Positions 57,834-64,000 of a DNA stretch of 64,000 bases are shown here, piece by piece (position 1 is the stretch's first letter; each line of letters starts with the position of its first letter). The notes under the pieces were generated by a model that was given only the letters and a program-made list of their open reading frames with translations, searched no databases and was not told the DNA's origin. The stretch lies in contig NZ_CP040022.1 in assembly GCF_005280275.1 (NCBI RefSeq), positions 124,001 to 188,000 of the forward strand. The letters are read 5' to 3'. The stretch comes from Salinivibrio kushneri (GTDB lineage Bacteria; Pseudomonadota; Gammaproteobacteria; Enterobacterales; Vibrionaceae). Both the position numbers and the translations under genes were made by a program.

Positions 57834-58078
57834 TCAAGCGCTCCATCTGCAGAATTGGGTTATCCACCCTAGCACACACGGAAACACTGCCTTTGATATT
57901 AAACAAATCCCAACCAACTTAATGTGCTACAAAAAGAAAGGTTATTGTGGTTATTGAGTAACCAAGATCCATGTTGTCGAATCAAAAAGCTGGACGTAAC
58001 CGATATGAACCACAACAATTTTCTCATCACCAACCGGTGCAATATTCAAGCTGGCAGAGCCAAAGAATGAGGAGGCCC

Positions 58079-59380
58079 ATGACCTATCCATCTAGCAGCA
58101 AGTTTGCGGTACTAGGCGCGGCACTTATCGCCATAAGCTACGGATTAGCCCGCTTTGCATTCGGGCTGTTCGTCCCACCGATCCGCGATGACTTAGCACT
58201 GAGCCCCTCGCAGATAGGTATGATTAGTGCCCTGCCGTTGATTAGCTTTGTGATCGCAACTGGTTTTGCGCCGCTGATAGCCGATCGCATTGGCGCAAGA
58301 ATCACTGCAATTGTTTCTGGTTTATTTGGCGCTCTGGGCCTCGCCGTCATCAGTCAATCGACTAACAGTGTCTCACTAGCTGTCGGTGTGTTTGCTTGCG
58401 GCATTTGCACCGGCTTGATGATGCCCGCCCTCACCGCTGCCATGCAGGCTATCGTTAATCGCGCGCTGCATGGTAGAGTCAGTTCAGTGATGAATGCGGG
58501 TACCAGCATTGGTGTAGTCGTTGCTGTGCCTGTAGTCTTGCTGCTCGAATCGGCTTGGCGCACGGCCTATTTGTCTTTTGCAGTACTTGCGACACTTGGC
58601 ATTGTAGCCGCCTGGCGGATGTTGCCATCTGTCTCGCCTGTCACACCCACAGATGCCGCTCCTGCGCCACCGATCAGCCGATTACAATGGGCGCGGCTGT
58701 TCCGTTTATCGTTGTTTGCATTCGCGATGGGATTTGTCTCTGCCGCGTACTGGATTTTCGCACCGGATTTGGTTATTACGCTTGGCGCGCTTCCTACTGA
58801 TACAACCGCTTGGCTATGGGTTGCCGTTGGCATTGCAGGTTTAGGCGGAGCAATAGCCGCAGATCTTGCAGATCGTAACAATCCTCCAATTACCCATTCA
58901 TTAATGTTAATGATGTTGGCGGCAAGTATGGCACTCATTGCCGCCAGTCCTGGCAACAGCGGAATCACGCTTTTTTCCGCTCTCGTGTTCGGGCTTGCCT
59001 ACATGAGTTTAACTGGCTTGTACCTAATGACCGGGATCCGACTTCTCCCCGGGCGCTTATCCCTCGGACCTGTTTTGCCTTTTATGGCCGTATCACTCGG
59101 CCAAGCGATCGGCTCTCCGGTGTTAGGCATATTGATTGAAAAAATGGGCTATGCTGGCGCTTTTTCGGTATTTGCCTCCGCCAGCATTGTGGTTGCCATT
59201 ATCTCTCCACTTTACCCTCGTCAGCTCGAACAAGAGTGGGACGAAGACGTGATTGAGGACACTGGCCTACAAGCGGCCTATGATCATCAACTACATGATG
59301 AAGAAGGTGAGCCTTATCGCGGTGTGGAAATAGAAGAAGAGATCGAAGCCGTTGAAGAAGACCGCACCAATGAAAATTAA
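58079..59380 (+). CDS. MFS transporter with acidic C-terminal tail
   Basis: A 433-residue major facilitator with twelve predicted helices. The N-terminal ISYGLARFAFGLFVPPIRDD and APLIADRIGAR match the YbfB/YjiJ-like group of sugar- or drug-like MFS proteins. The start at 58079 has GAGGAGG upstream. The last 50 residues are strongly acidic and cytoplasmic (EQEWDEDVIEDTGLQ, GVEIEEEIEAVEEDRTNE), unusual for the family. Divergent from nnrS. Substrate unknown. Confidence 0.83.
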   Translation: MTYPSSSKFAVLGAALIAISYGLARFAFGLFVPPIRDDLALSPSQIGMISALPLISFVIATGFAPLIADRIGARITAIVSGLFGALGLAVISQSTNSVSLAVGVFACGICTGLMMPALTAAMQAIVNRALHGRVSSVMNAGTSIGVVVAVPVVLLLESAWRTAYLSFAVLATLGIVAAWRMLPSVSPVTPTDAAPAPPISRLQWARLFRLSLFAFAMGFVSAAYWIFAPDLVITLGALPTDTTAWLWVAVGIAGLGGAIAADLADRNNPPITHSLMLMMLAASMALIAASPGNSGITLFSALVFGLAYMSLTGLYLMTGIRLLPGRLSLGPVLPFMAVSLGQAIGSPVLGILIEKMGYAGAFSVFASASIVVAIISPLYPRQLEQEWDEDVIEDTGLQAAYDHQLHDEEGEPYRGVEIEEEIEAVEEDRTNEN

Positions 59381-59493
59381 TTACAAAAATATCATTTAAT
59401 ATCGACATATGGTTTAACATTGATCACGTTTAAAAGACGTACTATGATAAATTCATACTGAAATGTAATTTAGTTACACATAAGGAGCGTGCT

Positions 59494-59694
59494 ATGTTAT
59501 CCGCGATTAAGGAACTTTTTACCCCTCATAAAGACTATGCTGGCCGAAATATCGACGCTGTTATCGATCGATTAGCGGCGCAAACCGGGACAGAGGCCCA
59601 TGCCTGGTCTTACCTCCGCGAGCAAGCCGTGTATGAAAACACGCTCAATGGTATGCGGGTATATCCTCATGAGCTCAGAAAGTACGCGGCCTAG
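59494..59694 (+). CDS. Small hypothetical protein
   Basis: A 66-residue soluble protein with a strong AAGGAG ribosome site 7 bases before its ATG and its own 113-base leader. Composition is helical (MLSAIKELFTPHKDYAGRNI, DAVIDRLAAQTGTEAHAW). No membrane segment, metal motif or recognised family. The good translation signal argues that it is real. Confidence 0.65.
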   Translation: MLSAIKELFTPHKDYAGRNIDAVIDRLAAQTGTEAHAWSYLREQAVYENTLNGMRVYPHELRKYAA

Positions 59695-59821
59695 AATAAA
59701 CCGTGACGAGTACACCAGCAGATTTTACGTCGTGCTACTGTAAGGTTCGTGCTAGACTCCACGCCATTCAGTGTGTCTGGGCGGGAACGCGGGCACACGC
59801 TTCTTGTTTGTTGAGTCTGTT

Positions 59822-60985
59822 ATGCCATTTAAAAAACTAGGGTTAAGCGCCCCGCTTTGCCAAGCCATTGCCCAACGCGGTTTTACCACGCCAACGTCCA
59901 TTCAAGCGAAAGCGATTCCGATCATCCAACAAGGGCATGATCTGATTGCTGCAGCACAAACGGGCACTGGGAAAACCTCGAGTTTTATCTGGCCTATCAT
60001 CGATAAACTATCTGCCGGTGAAGCGGGACGAAAAAAGCGCGCACGCGCACTCGTCGTCGCTCCCACTCGCGAGCTGGCCCTGCAAGTTGAAGAGAGCGCA
60101 CGTCAAGACAGCCAGTTTACGGCGCTAAAAACCTTGGCAATGGTTGGCGGCATGGACGAGCAGGCACAAAAGCAAGCCTTGATCGAGGGCGTCGACATTT
60201 TAGTCGCTACGCCGGGACGGTTGCGTGATTTACTCAGCCAACGTGCCGTCTATCTAGATGAAGTAGAAGTGCTGGTGCTGGATGAAGCCGATCGCATGCT
60301 CGATATGGGCTTTATTGATGCCATTCAGAATATTCTCGACCGATTGCCGGCAAGCACGCAGTGTCTGCTGTTTTCTGCCACCTTGTCTAATAAAGTGCGT
60401 GATCTAGCCAAAGCAACCATTGGTGATGAAGGCAAAGAAATCAGCATTGCCGCACGAGATGCCTCGAAAGACAACATTACTCAGTGGTGTATTCCAGTCG
60501 ATAAAGACAAGAAGTCCGCACTACTTAGTCATTTGATTAAAGACAATGACTGGACGCAGGCGTTGATTTTTATCGAAACCAAACATGGCGCCGCCAAACT
60601 CGCCACCCAGCTGGAAAAACGTGGCGTTGCCGCTGAAGCTTTTCACAGTGGACGCAGCCAAGCCGTGCGGACCCAATTGCTGGAAGACTTTAAAAACGGA
60701 GACATCCAATTTTTAATTGCCACCGGTGTCGCCGCACGCGGCATTGATATTGAGTCGCTCGAGCGCGTGGTTAATTATGATCTGCCCTTCCCGGCCGACG
60801 AGTACGTCCATCGGATTGGCCGTACCGGCCGTGCCAGTGCTCAAGGCGAAGCGATTTCACTGGTATCAAAAGACAACACCAAAAACTTGCGCATGGTTGA
60901 AGCACGTCTCGGGCACCCACTTGAACGTCGCATCATCGAAGGCTTTGAGCCCAAAAAGCCGGTGCCGCTGACCGCGCCCAAGTGA
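59822..60985 (+). CDS. DEAD-box RNA helicase (RhlE-like)
   Basis: A 387-residue ATP-dependent RNA helicase. Q motif (FTTPTSIQAKAIP), Walker A AAQTGTGKTSSF, motif Ia PTRELALQV, DEAD, SAT, and motif VI HRIGRTGR are all present in the two RecA-like domains. It starts at ATG 59822. The C-terminus is short (LERRIIEGFEPKKPVPLTAP), lacking the long basic tail of RhlE or SrmB. Probable role in ribosome assembly or mRNA turnover. Followed by a strong terminator. Confidence 0.92.
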   Translation: MPFKKLGLSAPLCQAIAQRGFTTPTSIQAKAIPIIQQGHDLIAAAQTGTGKTSSFIWPIIDKLSAGEAGRKKRARALVVAPTRELALQVEESARQDSQFTALKTLAMVGGMDEQAQKQALIEGVDILVATPGRLRDLLSQRAVYLDEVEVLVLDEADRMLDMGFIDAIQNILDRLPASTQCLLFSATLSNKVRDLAKATIGDEGKEISIAARDASKDNITQWCIPVDKDKKSALLSHLIKDNDWTQALIFIETKHGAAKLATQLEKRGVAAEAFHSGRSQAVRTQLLEDFKNGDIQFLIATGVAARGIDIESLERVVNYDLPFPADEYVHRIGRTGRASAQGEAISLVSKDNTKNLRMVEARLGHPLERRIIEGFEPKKPVPLTAPK

Positions 60986-61015
60986 CGAATACGTAGACTA
61001 TGATTGCAACAAAAT

Positions 61016-61046
61016 AAAAACGGCGAGCCTGGTGCTCGCCGTTTTT
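61016..61046. terminator. Bidirectional rho-independent terminator
   Basis: CGGCGAGC and GCTCGCCG pair with a five-base loop, flanked by AAAAA and TTTTT. It lies between the convergent helicase and DsbA-like genes and should end both transcripts. Confidence 0.88.
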
Positions 61047-61053
61047 GTTTGCT

Positions 61054-61680
61054 TTATGCCTGAGTCAGTGTTTGCCACAGCGCCTGCCATGCGTCTGGGC
61101 GGCGATAGTATTGGCTCACTGTGATGGCTTGCCATTGACCGTTTTGCTCCACCAGCATGGATGGAAAACCGCGCAAGCCATGCGCTGCCATCAATTGACG
61201 GGTTTGATTCACCGCGGGCATCACGTCATGCTCGGCGCCTTTCATCGCCTGCTGCCAAGCCTCTGCCTCTATCCCCATCTCACTGGCAAGCTCTGCGAGC
61301 GTGTCGGCTTCATAGACGGAGCGACCTTGCTGATAATGACCAAGCTGGATCCGTTTCAGCATCTCTGCACCCTGACCATCAAGCTGCTGGGCAGCGAGAA
61401 TAGCTTGCGCGGTAATAAAGGAGTCCAAAATTACCGGCTGGTCGCTTGCCACGCGGTCAAGATAAGCTTGACCAAATGTCTGTCCGGTTTGATCAGCAAT
61501 GGTTTGATCTGCCGCCAAAATGTGTTGACGAAAGCTGTCTTCAATCGGCGCACGCTCACGCATACCACCTGGATGAAGCTGCAAGTTAATCTCAGGGTTG
61601 TTACTTAGGCTTTCTATCAAGGTGGCGGCGCCGAAGCACCAGCCACACATTGGGTCAAAAACATAGTGGACGTTTACCAT
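61054..61680 (-). CDS. DsbA-family thioredoxin-like protein (CGWC)
   Basis: A 208-residue cytoplasmic-looking (no signal peptide) DsbA/FrnE-type oxidoreductase. The thioredoxin active site is Cys12-Gly-Trp-Cys15 in FDPMCGWCFGAA, followed by an inserted helical domain and the cis-Pro strand FPSMLVEQNGQW. It begins inside the end of the MBL-fold gene (7-base overlap), so the two are co-translated. Likely a thiol-disulfide exchange protein; partner unknown. Confidence 0.85.
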   Translation of the reverse strand: MVNVHYVFDPMCGWCFGAATLIESLSNNPEINLQLHPGGMRERAPIEDSFRQHILAADQTIADQTGQTFGQAYLDRVASDQPVILDSFITAQAILAAQQLDGQGAEMLKRIQLGHYQQGRSVYEADTLAELASEMGIEAEAWQQAMKGAEHDVMPAVNQTRQLMAAHGLRGFPSMLVEQNGQWQAITVSQYYRRPDAWQALWQTLTQA

Positions 61681-62543
61681 TCCATCTCTCCCATGTGCAC
61701 TTTCGCACCAATTTCCAAAGCCATCGGCAAACCGGCTTTCGGATATTTCGCTTGCATGGTTTTTATCAACTCAGCACTGTCTTTGCTGTTGGCTTTCGCC
61801 TCGGCAAAGTCTTGCAAATACTGCTGGGCAAAGGTGATGGTGTCAGCGTTTAGTGCCGTGCCTGCTTTCATATGGCCTGGGATCACCACTTCAGGTTTCA
61901 GTGCTGCCATTTCTTCTAGTTGTGCGGCCCAACCTTCACGTGCTTGGTCGGATTGTGCGTCTGCCATCCAAAGGTGAACATTGCCATACACAGCGACGTT
62001 ACCGAGGATCGCTTTGTTGGCTGGGATCCAAAGATACGGACGGTGCGCCAACTCGCCTTTCGCGCCGCGAATTTCAATTTTACGGCCATCCAGTGTCAGT
62101 GATGAACGGGTATAAGCAGCTGGCACCACAGGGTTTTGCGGGGCATTGTCACCCATTTTTGGGGCCCAAAATGCCATTTTTCCGTCCAGTTTTTCTGCAA
62201 TGGTGGTGCGCACTGCCGGTGTGGTGATCACTTTTGCGTCAGGAAACATGTCGTGCAGCACTTCCGCGCCAAAGTAGTAATCTGGGTCAGCTTGGCTAAT
62301 AAAGATAGTGGTCAGCTCTTTCCCAGAGTCCAACACTTTAGCGGCAATACGTAGCGCGTCTGCTTTAGTAAAGCCCGTATCAACCACCATGGCTTCGGTT
62401 TCGCCATACACCAAGGTTGAGTTTACGTGGAAGCTGTTTCCATCTGCGTTATACACGTCTAGGTTCAAAGGTTCAGCATTATTAGCTGCCATTGCGCTAC
62501 CAGTCAGTAATAAAGAGGCAGCTAGGGTTTTTATCAATTTCAT
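61674..62543 (-). CDS. Secreted MBL-fold protein lacking the metal motif
   Basis: A 289-residue protein with a signal peptide (about 1-19, ending AMA) and a metallo-beta-lactamase fold (VYGETEAMVVDTGF, then KELTTIFISQADPDYYFG, and VIPGH near residue 217). The zinc motif HxHxDH is replaced by QADPDY at residues 84-89, so three of the four usual ligands in that motif are missing. It overlaps the DsbA-like gene. It may be a non-hydrolytic or differently metallated member; the family is known as an uncharacterised MBL-fold group. Confidence 0.82.
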   Translation of the reverse strand: MKLIKTLAASLLLTGSAMAANNAEPLNLDVYNADGNSFHVNSTLVYGETEAMVVDTGFTKADALRIAAKVLDSGKELTTIFISQADPDYYFGAEVLHDMFPDAKVITTPAVRTTIAEKLDGKMAFWAPKMGDNAPQNPVVPAAYTRSSLTLDGRKIEIRGAKGELAHRPYLWIPANKAILGNVAVYGNVHLWMADAQSDQAREGWAAQLEEMAALKPEVVIPGHMKAGTALNADTITFAQQYLQDFAEAKANSKDSAELIKTMQAKYPKAGLPMALEIGAKVHMGEMEW

Positions 62544-62711
62544 CGTCGTGCTCCATTGGGTTGCATTCGGTGTTGAGATGCTGCGCAGTTTACGGGCTCG
62601 ACTTGTTCAGATATATAGCTAATAATTTACATCATTATTTCATAACTCGAGCATGTAAACGGATCGTATCGTGTTATGAACGACTAGCTCTTAAGCATAG
62701 ATGAGATTGAT

Positions 62712-63614
62712 ATGGACACACTGACTGCCGCCCGCGTATTGATTGATGTAGCCCTTACGCAAAGTTTCACCGCCACTGCCGATCGGCTCGAGATGTCGCG
62801 CCCGATGGTGACTCGCCATGTCGAAGCGCTGGAAGACTGGTTAGGCGTGCGTTTATTGCAGCGCACCACACGCAAAGTATCGTTAACCTCCGCTGGCGAG
62901 CAAAGCTTGCCACAACTGGAACAATGGGTTGAGCAAGCCAATGCCCTGACACAGCAATGGCAGCAAGAGGCGGGCTTGACTGGCAAAGTGCGGGTGGCGA
63001 CCAGTATGTCGTTTGGTTTTGCACAACTGATCCCCGCGGTAAAACCCTTTATGGCCGCTCACCCCGGGGTCGATGTGGATATTGAAGTACAGGATAAGGC
63101 GGTCGATTTGATTGCGGAACGGATTGATATTGCCATCCGTATTGCATCCAACCCGGATCCCTCCCTAATTGGTCGCCCGATCGCCGCGTGTGATTCCGTC
63201 TTGGTGGCGGCACCGGATTATTTAGCCACCCATACACCAATCCGCTCACCGGAGGATCTCACCGCGCATAGCTGTCTCAGTTACAAACAATTTGATCGGC
63301 CAATTTGGCATTTAGACAAAGGCGAGGAACACGCCGCGGTTGAGGTGCAAGGCAAGCTGTCTGCCAACGAGGCGACCACCTTACTCAGTGCTGCCATTCA
63401 GGGCATGGGCGTGAGTATGCAACCGGTGTATCTGGCTCATAGTGCCATTGCGCGAGGTCAGCTGGAGGTGGTACTCCCCGATTGGCAACCCAAGGCGATG
63501 GATATCTATGCCTTGTATCCGTCACGTCGCAACCAACCACCGGCGGTGCGCGCATTGCTAGATGCGCTGATTGCCCACTTCGCAGATAGCGAGTGGGCAC
63601 CGGTTGCTATTTAG
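62712..63614 (+). CDS. LysR-family regulator
   Basis: A 300-residue LysR-type regulator. HTH region 1-60 (TQSFTATADRLEMSRPMVTR HVEALEDWLGVRLLQR as two parts), effector domain after residue 90 (VRVATSMSFGFAQLIPAVKP). It is divergent from the MBL-fold/DsbA-like operon across about 170 bases, its most likely target. The inducer is unknown. Confidence 0.88.
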   Translation: MDTLTAARVLIDVALTQSFTATADRLEMSRPMVTRHVEALEDWLGVRLLQRTTRKVSLTSAGEQSLPQLEQWVEQANALTQQWQQEAGLTGKVRVATSMSFGFAQLIPAVKPFMAAHPGVDVDIEVQDKAVDLIAERIDIAIRIASNPDPSLIGRPIAACDSVLVAAPDYLATHTPIRSPEDLTAHSCLSYKQFDRPIWHLDKGEEHAAVEVQGKLSANEATTLLSAAIQGMGVSMQPVYLAHSAIARGQLEVVLPDWQPKAMDIYALYPSRRNQPPAVRALLDALIAHFADSEWAPVAI

Positions 63615-63656
63615 CGAGCACAAAAAATTGAGTGATGAGAGAAAAAGCGGGCCGGC

Positions 63657-64000
63657 TTAATCAGACGATTTTGCTTGCGCGGCATGATAACGCTGCGCTT
63701 TAACCAGCCATTTATCAAGCTGATTGGCAAAGGCTTGTTTTTGCTGCGGACCAAGCGGAGCAGGCCCGCCGGTGTGCACGCCGCTACTGCGCATGGTTTC
63801 CATAAAATCACGGATATTAAGCCGAGAACGGATGTTTTCTTTGGTCAGCAATTCACCGCGAGTGTTAATCACTGTCACGCCCTTTTCAATCACTTCATCC
63901 GCGAGTGGAATGTCTTGGGTGATCACCAAATCGCCCGTCTCTGCCTCGGCAACAATTTGGTTGTCCGCCACGTCAAAGCCCTTTTCTACCTGACGTGCGC
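63657..64000 (-). CDS. UPF0178/YaiI-family protein, 5' part cut by window end
   Basis: The C-terminal 113 codons of a YaiI/YqxD (DUF188, UPF0178) protein with a PIN-like fold. Motifs [34 protein letters not shown] and [20 protein letters not shown] are family-typical; the frame remains open to the right window edge. Members are about 150 residues, so roughly 35-40 residues are missing. Function unknown, possibly a nuclease by fold. Confidence 0.87.
   Translation of the reverse strand, partial: ARQVEKGFDVADNQIVAEAETGDLVITQDIPLADEVIEKGVTVINTRGELLTKENIRSRLNIRDFMETMRSSGVHTGGPAPLGPQQKQAFANQLDKWLVKAQRYHAAQAKSSD

Overview
The window reads as chromosomal DNA of a marine or halophilic gammaproteobacterium of the Vibrionaceae, possibly Salinivibrio-like. 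This is inferred from gene content: a vibriolysin-type M4 protease, a DabAB inorganic-carbon pump, a zwf-pgl-gnd operon, many PAS chemoreceptors and an integron cassette array of the vibrio type. No rRNA, tRNA, CRISPR array, insertion sequence or prophage was recognised.

Layout. 1-1.8 kb: fhuCDB-type ferric-siderophore uptake (fhuB cut by the window edge). 2-3.8 kb: cryptochrome/photolyase plus a DUF2256 zinc-finger protein. 3.7-8.6 kb: LysR regulator divergent from dabB-dabA. 8.6-11.7 kb: a Sua5-type synthase, a thioesterase, and a NifX-like gene separated from its usual DUF134 partner by a VapBC module, with related GCATATGC-type operator candidates at all three promoters. 11.8-15.5 kb: zwf-pgl-gnd. 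15.7-18.5 kb: LysR divergent from a GH13 alpha-glucosidase.

18.6-27.7 kb is a low-GC accessory region. From about 21.2 kb it is an integron cassette array with eight attC-like sites, all oriented so that cassettes are read on the minus strand. No integrase gene is visible at its upstream end, so within this window it behaves as an attC cluster lacking an integrase. Cargo includes a class III nucleotide cyclase plus membrane protein that looks like a Pycsar anti-phage system, an Mrr-like nuclease, a PD-(D/E)xK-like protein, GNAT acetyltransferases, a LysE exporter, a TPR protein, and a DinJ-YafQ pair whose toxin has a premature stop. Two more broken genes lie at 19.4-20.1 kb, outside the recognisable attC sites.

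28.4-38 kb: small membrane protein, GNAT, a Gcr-family multi-pass membrane protein, the vibriolysin-like protease, and a chemosensory-looking group of three periplasmic solute-binding proteins around one transmembrane chemoreceptor. 38-42.5 kb: RND efflux pump. 42.6-54.8 kb is a sulfur region: a SqrR/BigR-like persulfide-sensing repressor, DUF2892 protein, CoA-disulfide reductase-rhodanese, two PmpAB/YeeE-type sulfur transporter halves flanked by two soluble PAS chemoreceptors, cysM, and the cysPTWA sulfate/thiosulfate importer. 54.8-64 kb: an EAL phosphodiesterase, NnrS, an MFS transporter, a small unknown protein, a DEAD-box helicase, a DsbA-like protein overlapping a metal-site-deficient MBL-fold protein, a LysR regulator and a UPF0178 protein cut by the window end.
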